Source of the DNA: an uncultured bacterium
GTDB taxonomy: Bacteria > Krumholzibacteriota > Krumholzibacteriia > LZORAL124-64-63
Direction of reading: 5' to 3'
DNA: 45,348 bases
NCBI GenBank assembly: GCA_937910695.1
Contig: CALEMW010000022.1
Location: 1 to 45,348, forward strand
The notes below the pieces were generated by a model, which was not told the DNA's origin, did no database searches, and saw only the letters and a program-made list of their open reading frames with translations. Both the position numbers and the translations under genes were made by a program. Within the stretch, counting starts at the first letter, position 1, and each line of letters opens with the position of its first letter. Of the stretch, positions 26,408 to 37,800 are shown in pieces.

Positions 26408-26535
26408 ACGACGTGGTCCGTGGCGCGGCCTTGATGAGAGGTCAAAGCTGGCGAGATTCCTTTTCCCCGTTCAATATGGAGATTATCTTACAACGTCTCC
26501 GGTCCTGGACGCCTGAGCCGGCTTTGGCTCGATGA
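26404..26535 (+). CDS. Possible 43-residue protein overlapping the ptsI stop
   Basis: An ATG at 26404 overlaps the ptsI stop (ATGA), the same coupling used throughout this cluster, and opens a 43-codon frame ending in TPEPALAR. It has no recognisable domain or signal peptide, though it contains a short amphipathic stretch (NMEIILQRLRSW). Without homologues it may be chance. The remaining 135 bases before metK hold only the metK ribosome-binding site as far as I can see. Confidence 0.2.
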   Translation: MNDVVRGAALMRGQSWRDSFSPFNMEIILQRLRSWTPEPALAR

Positions 26536-26670
26536 CCAGGATCGTGCAGTTGAAACGACGTCTCGCTCGGTGCAGTCGGCGAGGTCGGAATCATTCGAGC
26601 AATCACGGGTGACATCGGCAGCGGAATTCATGTTCGCTCCGCCGCCCACTCGTTTCCTGAAGGAGGACTC

Positions 26671-27828
26671 ATGGCCGAACGGCATCTCTTCACCAGCGAA
26701 TCGGTGACCGAAGGACATCCCGACAAGGTCGCCGATCAGATCTCCGACAGCGTGCTCGATGCCATCATGGCCGAGGACCCTCAGGGTCGCGTCGCTTGTG
26801 AGACGATGGTCTCGACAGGCATGGCGGTCATCGCCGGCGAGATCACCACGAAGACCTACGTCGACATTCCGAAGCTCGTACGCCGGACCATCAAGGAGAT
26901 CGGTTACACCGACGCCGCCTACGGCTTCGACTACGAGACCTGTGCTGTGCTGTCGTCGATCGACGAGCAGTCTCCGGACATCGCCCAGGGCGTCGACGAG
27001 TCCGGCGACCACGCCCAGGGCGCCGGCGATCAGGGCCTGATGTTCGGCTATGCCTGCCGCGAGACCGATGTGCTGATGCCGTTTCCGATCACCCTGTCGC
27101 ACCGCCTGACCCGTCGTCTGGCCACTGTCCGCAAGGACGGCACCCTGCCCTGGGTCCGCCCCGACGGCAAGAGCCAGGTGACGGCTGAGTACGAGGACGG
27201 CCGCCCGGTCCGCGTCAACGCCGTGGTCATCTCGACCCAGCACGACCCGGGTGTCGAGGACCTGATCCGTGACGCCATCACCGAACACGTGATCCGGCCT
27301 GAACTCGACCTGGCCGGCCTCGATTGGGACGGCGCCACGCTCCACATCAACCCCACGGGCAAGTTCGTAATCGGTGGTCCCCAGGGGGACTGCGGTCTTA
27401 CCGGACGCAAGATCATCGTCGATACCTACGGCGGCAGCGCACCCCACGGCGGCGGTGCCTTCTCGGGCAAGGATCCCACCAAGGTGGATCGTTCGGCCTG
27501 CTACGCGGCCCGCTGGGTGGCCAAGAACATCGTCGCGGCCGAACTGGCCGAGCGCTGCACCGTGCAGCTGGCCTACGCCATCGGCGTGGCGGAGCCGGTG
27601 TCGGTGATGGTGGACTGCCACGGCACCGCCGAGGCCACCGACAGCGCCATTACCGCCGCGGTTCGCCGCGTCTTCGACCTGACGCCCAAGGGCATCATCA
27701 AGGACCTGGATCTGAGACGTCCGATCTATCGGGCAACGGCCTCGTACGGACATTTCGGACGCAACGAACCCGGGTTCACCTGGGAGCTGACGGACCGGGC
27801 CGAGGCACTTGTAAAGGCCATGGGCTGA
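26671..27828 (+). CDS. metK: S-adenosylmethionine synthetase
   Basis: Makes S-adenosylmethionine from methionine and ATP, 385 residues. It begins with the family hallmark [20 protein letters not shown] and continues with [32 protein letters not shown] and [17 protein letters not shown], all conserved in MetK. GAAGGAGGA precedes the ATG. I looked for an SAM riboswitch in the 263 bases upstream and saw no recognisable one. A strong bidirectional terminator follows. Confidence 0.97.
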   Translation: MAERHLFTSESVTEGHPDKVADQISDSVLDAIMAEDPQGRVACETMVSTGMAVIAGEITTKTYVDIPKLVRRTIKEIGYTDAAYGFDYETCAVLSSIDEQSPDIAQGVDESGDHAQGAGDQGLMFGYACRETDVLMPFPITLSHRLTRRLATVRKDGTLPWVRPDGKSQVTAEYEDGRPVRVNAVVISTQHDPGVEDLIRDAITEHVIRPELDLAGLDWDGATLHINPTGKFVIGGPQGDCGLTGRKIIVDTYGGSAPHGGGAFSGKDPTKVDRSACYAARWVAKNIVAAELAERCTVQLAYAIGVAEPVSVMVDCHGTAEATDSAITAAVRRVFDLTPKGIIKDLDLRRPIYRATASYGHFGRNEPGFTWELTDRAEALVKAMG

Positions 27829-27851
27829 GTCCCGAACCTTTTGCGGTCAAA

Positions 27852-27889
27852 ACGAAAGAGGCGAGGCCAAACGGCCTCGCCTCTTTCGT
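27852..27889. terminator. Bidirectional terminator between metK and the lamin-tail gene
   Basis: Perfect 17-bp stem (27852-27868 with 27873-27889), loop AAAC. On the minus strand it is followed by TTTTG, and on the plus strand by a weaker tail. It lies between convergent stops at 27828 and 27921. It lacks the TTCGGAGCGAG interior found in elements B and C. Confidence 0.8.
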
Positions 27890-27920
27890 ATGTCGTATCC
27901 GAACGGAATGCGTTCAGCGC

Positions 27921-29057
27921 TCAGGGCGCCGTGACTTCGATGGACACCGTAGTGTTGCGGAACACCCCTTGGAACGTGTCGTAGATCCGGAGATGAGCGG
28001 TGCGGGTGCCAGCGTCGGCGGTCGTGAAGGTGTGCCTCGGCGAACGGCCCACATACGTGGAGGACAGCACGTCGTCGATGGTCCAGATGAATTCGAAGCG
28101 GCTATAGTTTCCGTAGTCCTGATCGAAACCGCAGACATCGGCCCAGAGATTCAGCTCGACGGTTCCGCCGGTTCCGGCATCGTACACGCGTCCGAAGGAT
28201 ACGTCGGCGGTCGGTGCAGCGGGGATTTCCATAATGTCCAGGAGGGTGTTGTTGGGCGCGAGCAGGTAGATGGTTGCGCCGGTCCAAGCGGCAGGATCGG
28301 TCACGCCGTTGCGGATGTCGAAGTTGGTGTGTGCATCTTCCAGGTTCTGGTTGCGGCCGTCCAACCAGATGAGCTGGAATTCGCCCGGGGCGATGGACGT
28401 GTTGTTGCCCAGAATGTGCATGTCGGGCAGGAAGGGGTCGGTCGTGACCGAGAAGCCCTGCAAGTTGACGGCGGATGTGCCCGTGTTCAGTACCTCCATG
28501 AACGCACCGAATTGGCCGGTGTTGTCCGCCAATGTGGTTACGTTGAAGATGAGGACTTCGTTGATGATCAGGCCGGTGTCCACAGGCCTGCCCTCGGCGG
28601 CGCCGTTGCTGGCACGGGGCGTGGGCGAGTCGAAAGTCGTCAGGCTGGCCGTGACCGTGGTGTCCGGCGTTGTGATCAAGATCAGAGAGTCGGCGCGGAC
28701 TTCGACCGGGACGATCATCGTCGCCCGATCGTCATCGTTGTCGGTCACCGCGATCACGACGTCGTAGTTTCCGGGTACGGTGAAGGTATGTGAAGTGATC
28801 GATCCGGTCCCGGTGCTGTTGTCCCCGAAGGTCCAGTCGTAGTTCAGATAGGAATTGCCGCCTGTCGGGGCGTCGAGCTGATCGCCACCCGATGCGATGG
28901 CGATGAACTGCACGTCCAGAGGCGCGACCCCGCACTGGGAGCTGACCTGAACCCTGGTCAGAACGGGGACGAGGTTTTCGCCCTCGTCACAGCCGACCAA
29001 AAGGCCGAGGCAAAGGGACAGCAGGAAGAGAATCAGCATCGGCTTGCGAGACAGCAT
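27921..29057 (-). CDS. Predicted lipoprotein with PKD and lamin-tail domains
   Basis: Exported cell-envelope protein of unknown role, 378 residues. A lipoprotein signal ends LGLLVGC (Cys23). Residues ~35-125 form a PKD domain (CGVAPLDVQFIA, YDWTFGDNSTGTG, HTFTVPGNYDVVIAVTD). The middle has lamin-tail/LTD features (LIINEVLIFN, FMEVLNTGTSAVNLQGFSV, EFQLIWLDGRNQN, SFGRVYDAG), and a second PKD-like strand set closes the protein (WTIDDVL, HTFTTADAGTRTAHLRIYD). It ends SIEVTAP, with no C-terminal sorting motif. ACGGAG precedes the ATG. It lies downstream of lptG on the same strand but has its own promoter candidate. Confidence 0.75.
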   Translation of the reverse strand: MLSRKPMLILFLLSLCLGLLVGCDEGENLVPVLTRVQVSSQCGVAPLDVQFIAIASGGDQLDAPTGGNSYLNYDWTFGDNSTGTGSITSHTFTVPGNYDVVIAVTDNDDDRATMIVPVEVRADSLILITTPDTTVTASLTTFDSPTPRASNGAAEGRPVDTGLIINEVLIFNVTTLADNTGQFGAFMEVLNTGTSAVNLQGFSVTTDPFLPDMHILGNNTSIAPGEFQLIWLDGRNQNLEDAHTNFDIRNGVTDPAAWTGATIYLLAPNNTLLDIMEIPAAPTADVSFGRVYDAGTGGTVELNLWADVCGFDQDYGNYSRFEFIWTIDDVLSSTYVGRSPRHTFTTADAGTRTAHLRIYDTFQGVFRNTTVSIEVTAP

Positions 29058-29127
29058 GGTCGAACTCCGTCAGTGGACACCCAGGAGTGACGGGAACGCC
29101 GCTGCGCTCCCGGGAAAGGGTCACATC

Positions 29128-29156
29128 AAAATAAAACCCTAGGGGAGGGGGGGCAA
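29128..29156 (-). promoter_or_regulatory. Predicted promoter of the PKD/lamin-tail lipoprotein
   Basis: Minus-strand TTGCCC, a 17-base spacer and TATTTT. Transcription would start near 29121, 64 bases before the ATG. A hairpin (CGGGA...TCCCG, 29091-29112) lies in the leader. Confidence 0.45.
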
Positions 29157-29177
29157 GGAGTCCATGAATATTACCGT

Positions 29178-30251
29178 TTAGCGCCTGATCCGAAGAAAGA
29201 GGACCGCCGCGCTGAGGCCGAAGGCCCCATTTCCCGCCCAGGCGGCGACAAACGGGAGCACCAGTCCATTGTGCCCCAGGGCGCGTCCGAAGTTGATGGC
29301 GAGGTAGTAGCCGAAGCTGATCAGGATCGTCCAGCCGAATCCCGAAGCCACCGTGGTCTTACGGGGCCCCGACGCCAGCATGATGCCGAGCATGACCACG
29401 ATCAGGTGCACGACCGGGAAGGCCAGTTTGAACTGCAGGTCAACCTCGTAAGAGGTCGCATCGCCCCCGCTGAGACGTATCATGCGGCTGTAATCCCGCA
29501 ATTGCCGCACGTTCATTTCTTCGGGTTTCGTTTGCATATCACGGAACGAGCTGGGAGTGATCCCGGTCAGTCCACTGGCCAGAGAATCGAAGTGTGTGAC
29601 CCGCTCACCGGCCTCGTCGAATGTGCGGCGGTAGCCGTCTTCGAGTAGCCACTGGGCGCCGTCCCAGTTCGCCCGGGCGGCGTCCCAGCGTTCGATGACG
29701 ACCGAACCGTCCGCGCCGATCGCTCGGAAGCCGCGGATGGTAGACTTCTCGGGCACCCAAGTGCGGGCGTAGTAAAGACGTTGATCTTCGCCGTTGAGGG
29801 CGACGTCGTTGGTCGGTGAACGGCGGTCAGGATGGCCGTGGACCTCCACTTCCCAGATTCTTTCAACATTGGCGTTGGTGGTCGGCAGCACGTATTCGCT
29901 CCAGGCGAACGAGAAGATCATGGCCAGCAGAGCTGCAATCTGGAGCGGTCGGCTGATCTGCATGAGAGATCGACCGGTGGCGAAAAGGGCCGTGAGCTCG
30001 TTGTAACGCGCCATGCCGCCGATGGTGAACAGGGTGGCCATGAGCATGGCGATGGGCAGCACGACGTCGATGATTCCCGGAGCTTTATTCAGGTAGTACC
30101 GGCTGATCATGCCGATCGAAGCATCGTTGTCTTCAAAGCTGTCGAGGTGGTCGAAGAGGTCGATCAGCGTGAAGAGAATCAAAGCGCAGATGAGGGTCAG
30201 AATCAAGATTCTCAGGAAGTGGCGCAGAATGTCGTTGTGGATCAGCCTCAT
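29178..30251 (-). CDS. lptG: LPS export permease LptG (YjgP/YjgQ family)
   Basis: Inner-membrane subunit that with LptF and the LptB ATPase extracts LPS. The 357-residue protein has three membrane helices at each end around a periplasmic beta-jellyroll. RLIHNDILRHFLRIL, GIIDVVLPIAMLMATLFTIGGMARYNELTAL and the C-terminal AFPVVHLIVVMLGIMLA fit the family. ATG 30251 overlaps the lptF stop (ATGA). LptF versus LptG naming rests on order and the shorter length; the paralogues are hard to separate by eye. Confidence 0.87.
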   Translation of the reverse strand: MRLIHNDILRHFLRILILTLICALILFTLIDLFDHLDSFEDNDASIGMISRYYLNKAPGIIDVVLPIAMLMATLFTIGGMARYNELTALFATGRSLMQISRPLQIAALLAMIFSFAWSEYVLPTTNANVERIWEVEVHGHPDRRSPTNDVALNGEDQRLYYARTWVPEKSTIRGFRAIGADGSVVIERWDAARANWDGAQWLLEDGYRRTFDEAGERVTHFDSLASGLTGITPSSFRDMQTKPEEMNVRQLRDYSRMIRLSGGDATSYEVDLQFKLAFPVVHLIVVMLGIMLASGPRKTTVASGFGWTILISFGYYLAINFGRALGHNGLVLPFVAAWAGNGAFGLSAAVLFLRIRR

Positions 30252-31672
30252 GGTGTCGTCTCCGGCGGACGGATGTCGGTGTCTTCGTGCCTGTGACGGA
30301 AGGGCAGGCGAAGAGGTGCCCCGTCGCGAACCGCGCGCATGAGCATGACGATCCCTACACAGGTCAGCACCACGTTCGCCGACCACATGGCGATGGCCGG
30401 GGCGATCTTGCCGCGGTCGGCCAGGTGTTCGCCTCGTACCAGAAACAGGTAGTAGACGAGGTAGAGGACCAGGGCCAAGCTCATCGAGACGCCGCGGCCG
30501 CTGCGGGCGGTGGTCACGGCCATGGGCAGCCCCACCAGCACGAACACGATGCACGCTACGGGGATGGCGATCTTCTTATGGACCTCCACCATGTAACGGC
30601 TTTCCTTGGCGTGGTACGACTGCAGGACCTCGTCCTGGAAGTCGGCGGCCCGCCGTGAACGTGCGACCTCCTGGCGTGTGGCCTTGAGCAGCGCACGCCG
30701 TCGCTGCACCGGCAGGGAGTTCGCAAGGGTGTTGCGGCGGCCCGCCCGTTCGTCGCGGCGTTCGGGATCGAGAAGCGACCACTGGCGTTCGGCCAGATCG
30801 TCGGCCACCGCGAGATTCTGGACGACGGCCTCGTCACGATTCTCCCGTTCCAGCCGGGCGGCTTCCAGTAGCTGGGTGATGTTCATTTCACGGTCGCCGC
30901 GTGAGGTGCGGTCAGAATCCCTGAAGTCCCGTTCCATGTCCGTCAAGTGGATGTGATGCCGTTTGAAGCGGGTCACGCTGTAGCGGGTGAGGTCGGTGTC
31001 GTCGGGGAGTTCGTGGATCTCGCCGTCCTCGAGCTCGATGCGCATGGCGTCGGTGTCGTGCAGGGGGATGATCATTCCGCGTTCGGCGGTGGTCATCGTC
31101 GGCGCAGGATCGCCGGGGCCGTCCTTCTCGATGATCACAACGCCGGTGATGCGGTTGGTCAAATCATCCTTCTCGCGCACAAAGATCGTCAGATCGTCGT
31201 TGAGGTCGGTGAACATCTGTTCGCGGATCTCGAGCATGGGTCTTTTGTGGTTGATGTCGTAGATCAGGTTGGCTAGCCTGTGGTTCGATTCTGGGAAAAC
31301 GTAGTGATTATATGCTGTTAGGGCGATGGCGATGACCAAGGCCCCTCCCAGCAGGGGCATCAGGATCTGGTACAGCCCCACGCCGCTGGCTTTCAGGGCC
31401 GTGATCTCATGGTCCGCAGCCAGCTGACCAACACCCATCAGAACGCCGACGAGCACGGCCATTGGTATGGATAATGCAAACGTGTGCCCCAGGCTCAGGA
31501 TCAGAACCTCTGTGGCCATGGGAAACGGCACGCCCTTGGAGACGAAAAGCTCGACGTAGCGGTACAGAATGTCGATGATGAGTACGAATGTGATGACGAA
31601 CAGGCCGAAAAGGAACGGTCCGAACGTTGCTCGCAGCAAATGTCGATGGAGCAGGGACAAGGGGGCCTCCAT
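30248..31672 (-). CDS. lptF: LPS export permease LptF with long helical insertion
   Basis: Partner of LptG, 474 residues, about 100 longer than E. coli LptF. N-terminal helices include LLRATFGPFLFGLFVITFVLI. EITALKASGVGLYQILMPL is the coupling region that contacts LptB, and RYMVEVHKKIAIPVACIVFVLVGLPMAV is a strong YjgP/YjgQ C-terminal signature. Residues ~264-358 form a highly charged, probably helical insertion between the periplasmic domain and the last helices; similar insertions occur in FCB-group homologues as I recall. ATG 31672 is used, with GGGGGA upstream at a wide spacing. Divergent from sprA. Confidence 0.87.
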   Translation of the reverse strand: MEAPLSLLHRHLLRATFGPFLFGLFVITFVLIIDILYRYVELFVSKGVPFPMATEVLILSLGHTFALSIPMAVLVGVLMGVGQLAADHEITALKASGVGLYQILMPLLGGALVIAIALTAYNHYVFPESNHRLANLIYDINHKRPMLEIREQMFTDLNDDLTIFVREKDDLTNRITGVVIIEKDGPGDPAPTMTTAERGMIIPLHDTDAMRIELEDGEIHELPDDTDLTRYSVTRFKRHHIHLTDMERDFRDSDRTSRGDREMNITQLLEAARLERENRDEAVVQNLAVADDLAERQWSLLDPERRDERAGRRNTLANSLPVQRRRALLKATRQEVARSRRAADFQDEVLQSYHAKESRYMVEVHKKIAIPVACIVFVLVGLPMAVTTARSGRGVSMSLALVLYLVYYLFLVRGEHLADRGKIAPAIAMWSANVVLTCVGIVMLMRAVRDGAPLRLPFRHRHEDTDIRPPETTP

Positions 31673-31739
31673 GGCCAAGGCTGTCCCCCTGAGGGGGCAG
31701 CGTGACTCCTGTGGTGGACGGGAACACAGCCCGCCGCGC

Positions 31740-31768
31740 AGTGTAAGCTCCGACCGGATCCCGGTCCA
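31740..31768 (-). promoter_or_regulatory. Predicted promoter of lptF-lptG
   Basis: Minus-strand TGGACC, a 17-base spacer and TACACT, ending about 68 bases before the lptF ATG, inside the 191-base divergent region shared with sprA. A CCCCC-TGA-GGGGG hairpin (31685-31697) lies in the leader and includes the lptF ribosome-binding GGGGGA. No convincing sprA promoter was found on the other strand. Confidence 0.4.
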
Positions 31769-31863
31769 GCCGCATTCCCGTGGTCGAGCCGCCTCGCCGC
31801 AGCACACCGCAACCGGAACCCATTGAAGCGCCGGTCCTGGACCGAGTCGCAGGGAGGGCGTCG

Positions 31864-34800
31864 TTGATCCGCAGCCTCGGCAATCGTCGTGACACTGGAC
31901 GCCTTGTGCGGCTGCTGCCGTTGTTGGCCGTCCTGCTGTCCCTCGCCGGCGGTGCTGCAGCCGACCCTCAACTCGAGGGACTGATCCTGCCAGGCTTCGA
32001 TCCCCTGCTCCGCTTCACCGACGACCCTCGCCTGCTCGGTGCCGAACGGCTCGTGCTGCGGGAGCGGCTGCTGTCCCAGGGCGTCGACCCAGTCAAAGGG
32101 GAGGGCCTGCCGACGTTCGAATCCCTCTATCGGTATCTTCTCGAGTCCCGACTCAACGTGGATCTCGTCCGCGAGGAGGAGGAGATCGAGACCTCGGGTA
32201 CTCTGGGTATCGAAACCCGGTTCCGATACCCCAAATGGGTCCTTCTGTTCCAGGTCGCCCACGAATTGCCGGGAGGCTTCGTCTATTACCCGCCCCGGGA
32301 CGTGGGGATCGCGGAGATGGACCTCTTCATCGACGACATCGAAATCTCGCGCCAGAGGCGTTTCGCCGCAGCGAGCCTTCGCAATCGGTTGACCATGCTC
32401 GATCGGAGCGGCGGCGTCCAGCGGGGCGGCGAGGGTAGCCTGATCAATCTGACGATTCCCATCAAGCTGCCGCGGACCCTCGAAAAGATCATCGGCCGCG
32501 GCGAGAAGACCAACATCAGGATCTCGGGCCGGGAACACATCTCCATCGGCGGCGAGTCCACCACCAGCAATCGGTTCACAGCCAATGAGCGCCGGCAGAG
32601 CCAGAGTCTTTTCCCGTCCCTGGACATGGAACAGCAGCTCCAGATCAACCTCTCGGGCCAGATCGGCGAGAAGATCAAGATCGAGGTGGATCACAACAGC
32701 GAGATGATCGGACCCGACGGCACCAAGATCAAACTGTGGTTCGAGGGCGGCGAGGACGAGATCATCCAGTCCATCGAGACCGGCGACGTGGGCCTGACCC
32801 TGCCGGGCAGCCAGCTGCTCGGCTACAGCTCCAACAAATCCGGTCTGTTCGGTATCAAGGTGGTGGGCCAGGTGGGCCGCGCCGATTTCACGGTGGTGGC
32901 TTCGAAGCAGAAGTCGGAATCGTCGTCGAAATCGTTCAATTCAACGGGCGGTAGCCAGTCCGAGCACGTGATCCTTTCCAACCAGTACCTGAACAACCGC
33001 TTCTTCCGTCTGGATCTGCCGCCGGGACTTCAGGCCGCCCATGGCTTCGAGACGCCCGACTTGCCGGGTCGGACGGTCTTCGCCGACCGCAATACACCCG
33101 GGAATCAGTTCATCGATCTCGGTTCGATCAGCATCTACATGGTCCAGGGCGCGACAACCCAGCCCCAGGCCGACGATGTCCAGTGGGTCGTGGCCATCCC
33201 GGATCACGGTGGTCGCTGGACGCAGAATCCCGGTGCGATTCCCGCGACAGAAGTCGAGAACCAGACTGACATCGGGCTCTATCCATGGCGGAACGCGACC
33301 CGTCCCGGCGAATTATGGCGCCGGATCAGGGACTTCACCATTCTCGCCGATCAAGACAACCGCCTGGTCGCCATCGACATGAACCGTTCTTATGGTTTCC
33401 GCGACGCCTTGGCGGTGACATACCGTGTGGTGGATGGCGACGGCAACGTGCTCTACCAGGTCGGTGACGTGCCCGGCGTGGATGTGAACAACCGCGTCGT
33501 CTGGTCGGAGAACAGCGATCAGCTCTACTACCGCATGAAGCTCCTCAAGCCGGAAAACCCCATCGACGACCCGCATCTTTGGCAGTACGTGCTACGGAAC
33601 ATCTATCCTCTCGGCGGAGCCAACATCGACGCGAGCACGTTCACACTCAGCCTGCAGCAAACCACACAGGTGTCGCAACCCAATCTCGACCTGGACGCCA
33701 ACGAACAGGGGAGCGGGCTCGAGCTCTTCCGGATCTTCGGCCTGGATCGTGAAACCCAGCTTGCCGCCCCTGGCCACGACTACATTCCCGACTACCACAA
33801 CGGCTTGATATTCGACTTCGCCAACGGGTTGCTGAAGTTCCCGTTGAACATGCCGAGGCCGTTCGATGCCGACTCAACTCTGTACATCGCCTACGCGGAT
33901 ACCGAGAGCTTCGATTTCAATGATTCCGTACTCAAGGATAACCGCGACAGAAGGATGTACAGGCCGGCCGATTCCGAAATCTCGCTGTTCCAGAATTCGG
34001 GCACATTCCGCTTCGTCGTGTCCCATGCCGCGGCCAGCAGTTCGTTCAACCTCGGTGTCTCGAATATCGAGGAAGGGTCTGAGACCGTGACCCTCGACGG
34101 GCGCACTCTGGTCAAGGACGTGGACTACACCATCGACTACACCTTCGGACAGATCGACCTGAAGGGCGATGCCGCAGCGAACCTGACCGCGGACTCCTCG
34201 ATCGGAGTGAACTATCAGTACGCCCCCTTCCTGGGCGGCGGCAATTCGAGCCTGCTGGGCTTCAATCTGGGGTATGAGCTCGGACGCGAGAGCCGCATGT
34301 CGACGACCTGGCTCTACGAATCGAACCAGGTCGTGGGCCACAAGGCCAAGCTGGGCGAGGAGCCCAGCCGCACCCTGGTCGGCAACCTGAACGGCCAGTT
34401 CATGCTCAAGCCAGGTATCCTCACCGACGTGGCGAATGTGCTCTCGCGACGCGACTCGGACCGTGAAAGTACCGTGCAGGTCAACGGCGAGGTCGCCCTC
34501 AGCGTGCCCAACCCCAACACCTTCAACGACGCCCATGTGGAGGATTTCGAAGGCATCGATTCCTCGGATCTGATGCCCGTCTCGCGCCTGAGCTGGAACG
34601 CTTCGAGCGAGCCGGCGCATGAAGAGGGTCTGGAGATCGATCCAGACAATCCCCGTTATGAAGATTACAGCTACCTGCAGGCCCGGGACTACAACCCCGA
34701 GAATCGTCTCGAAACCCGTTGGTTCCTGCCTCACGAGGTGACCCAGAGGCGTTATCTGAACCCCGACCTGAAAGAGCAGGAGGGGCGGGAAGCCCAGCAG

Positions 34801-37800
34801 GTTCTGCAGATCCATATGCGCCTGGCGGAAGATCAGTCGACCTGGACGGCCGACAGCTGGGGCGGCGTCATGCGCGGTCTCGGCCGCAGCGGCATCGACC
34901 TGACCCAGACCCAGTTCCTCGAGTTCTGGATCAACGACTTCCGTCACGAGCTGCTTGGCGACGAACCGACCGGAACGCTCCACTTCGATTTCGGCAACCT
35001 GAGCGAGGACTTCTACTGGCCCGAGGTGGGGGGCGTCCCGCAATACGACACGTGGCAGCGCGAGGACGGCATCGTCAGCGGCAGACCGGACGGCATCTTC
35101 GTGATCTCGGCGGATGAACTGAACGAAGACATTGGACTCGGCGGGAATCCCGGCGGTGTGGACGAATTCCATGTTCCGCCTTCGGATCAGTTCAACGCCA
35201 ACGATCCGTACCCTCAGATCAACGGCACCGCCGGCAACAACCGCGAGGACAGCGAAGATCTCGACGGCGACTCGATCCACGACCTGCGCGAGGGATTCTT
35301 CACTATCAGCATCGATCTGGCGGATTCGGCGTTGGTGGATGTGTTGAGGGATTATCCGGCTTCGGAAGTCACCGACAATCTCAACTCCCACCGGTCGTGG
35401 CGTAAGTACAGGGTGCGTCTCGGCGATATGCTGCAGGTGCTGCCGTCTCAGGGTACGACTCCATCGCTGGCCACCGTTACCCACATGCGCATCTGGTTCG
35501 AGGACCGGACGCCCGCGGCGGACCAGACGATGCGCGATATTCAGCTCTCTGAAATCAAATTCCTCGGCTCGCGCTGGGAACGCCAGGGTGTTCGCAGGAT
35601 CGCCACAGCCGCCGACCCCGACGAACGCCTGCTGGAGCATGCGGAACGGGGTTCCGACGAGGGCTTCTTCCTCGGTGAAGTGAACAACAAAGAAAACCCC
35701 GACTACGAGCCTCCCTTCGAGCTTTACGTGCTCAACAACATTCCGGAGAAGGAATCGTCGCTGGTCGTCGACTTCCAGAATCTCGAACCCGGGCACCTGG
35801 TGCGGACCAGTCGGCTGGTTTCTCCGCGGGGCGACGACTACACCCGCTACGAGAAGCTGTCTTGGTTCATCCACAGTTCCTCGACCGATCAGGCCGACCT
35901 CGATATGTTCTTCCGCGTGGGAGCAGACACGCTGAACTACTACGAGGTGAGCTATCGTTTCGATGAGAGCCGGGGCGCCCGGACCGGCTGGAAAGAGCTG
36001 AGCCTGGACATGGCGGAGCTCAGCAATGCGAAGCTCCAGCCCAGGGATCCGGACACGCGCTGGATCGAAACGACCGTCGACGACTCGGAGTCGGGCGACG
36101 TCTACCGCGTGCGCGTGGTCGGATCGCCGGACCTGCGCCGCGTCAAACGTCTGTATTTCGGTGTCCGCAATACCGATCGCTCGACGCCGGCCAGCGGCTT
36201 GTTCTGGTTCAACGACGTGAAGCTGCGTCAGGTGAAGCGCGAGAAGGGTGTGGCCGAACGGCTCGCGGTTCGGGTGAACATGGCCGACCGCATCAAATTC
36301 GACCTGGACTGGTCCCGGCAGGACGCCGAATTCCACGGACTGAACACCTCGGTGGGGCAGGGCCGCACGACCGAGGATCTGAACCTGTCGGCGGGGCTGC
36401 GTCTCGACGATTTCGTGCCCCTGCTCGGCTTCCAACTGCCCATCAACGTAGGTCGTCAGCGCAGCACCCAGCGGCCCAAATACGTCACGAACAGCGACAT
36501 CGAAATCATCGACGACGTCCTTCGCGAATCAGAGACATCCATCACGGAACGCGACAACTATTCGGTCCGTCTATCCCGACAATCCACCTCGACCTTCGCG
36601 CCCATCCGCTTCCTGATCGAGCCCTGGACCTTCTCTCTCAGCGGCTCGAAGGCCAATGAGGTGTCACCTTTGCTGTTGTCGAACACCCGCAACGTTCAGG
36701 GCACGATCAACTACAACCTGCAGCTTCCGCAGAACAAGACCTTGGGCGATGCGCCGATCTTCAGCTGGATCCCCATCCTCAAGAGCGCGGCCTACTTGCC
36801 CAAGCGGATCGAGTTTGCCGGAAACTTCTCCCAGGCGACCCGTAACGGCAGCTCTTACAGGGAGCAGGACGACGTCTTCGTCGTGCAACCCACAACGAAC
36901 ACTCGACGCGGGTCCCTGTCCGGCAAGATCGAAGCGAAACCTCTGCCAGTTCTCGACACCACCGTGACCATGAGGTCGGAGCGGGACATGTTCCGCGAGC
37001 GCAGGATTGCGGGCTTCAACGTCGGCTCCGAGACAATTTACGAACGCCAGATCCAGCTGAGGTTTTCACCGCCGAGTCGCTTGGGGCTGCCCGACAACTG
37101 GATCTGGCGACCCCTGACCGCCGCGAGCAAGGGGCTCCTGAAACTCCGGCCCAACGTGACCTTCAACGGAACCTACCGCGACGATCATTCGCCGTCGATC
37201 GCCGTCGGCGAAGACCCCGATGGGACCAAGAACATCCAGAACAGCGGCGACTGGACGGTCCGCTTCACTATGCCTCTGGGTGCTGCGGTCAAACGAGTAT
37301 TTCCGCGGAAGGTCGAGGTGAACACTGGAGATCGTCAGCGCCTGCTGCGCAACATCGAAAACCAGGTGCGCCGCGGACAGCTCGAGGATGCGGAACTTCT
37401 GCGGCTGGTGGAGAGAATGGGCGACAGTGCCCTCGACGATCGGGAGCGGACCCGCATCGAGGACGAGGTCGTGCGTCTGGCCAGGATCGTGGAGGAGGAG
37501 GGCCGACGGCCGACCGGGGGCGGCACGGCCGCGGGCGACACCGTCATTGCTGAGGAGTCGGGTCTGGACTGGGACGCGGCCGGTACGCAAGGAGGCGGCA
37601 TCAGGATTCCCAACCCGACCGGGCCGCTGCTGGAGGTGCTGCGGGAGATCCAGGACATCCAGCTTTCCTATACCGCCAAGGATGCCGGCAGCTACAATCG
37701 GGTCATGCCCGAAGTCAGTCCGACGTTCTGGTACCAGGCTGGTCTCCATCACGACACCGACATTCCGGACGATCTCTACACGGCCCGTAACGAGAACACG

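Noticed and set aside
26408..26670. SAM riboswitch upstream of metK
   Set aside because: I looked for the conserved cores of the SAM and SAH riboswitch classes I know and found no match, and no terminator hairpin directly ahead of metK. A covariance search would settle it.
27921..29057. PKD/lamin-tail protein as a type IX secretion substrate
   Set aside because: It has a lipobox (Cys23) and ends in VTAP without a recognisable type IX C-terminal domain or the TWSxLK ending, so a surface lipoprotein is the simpler reading.
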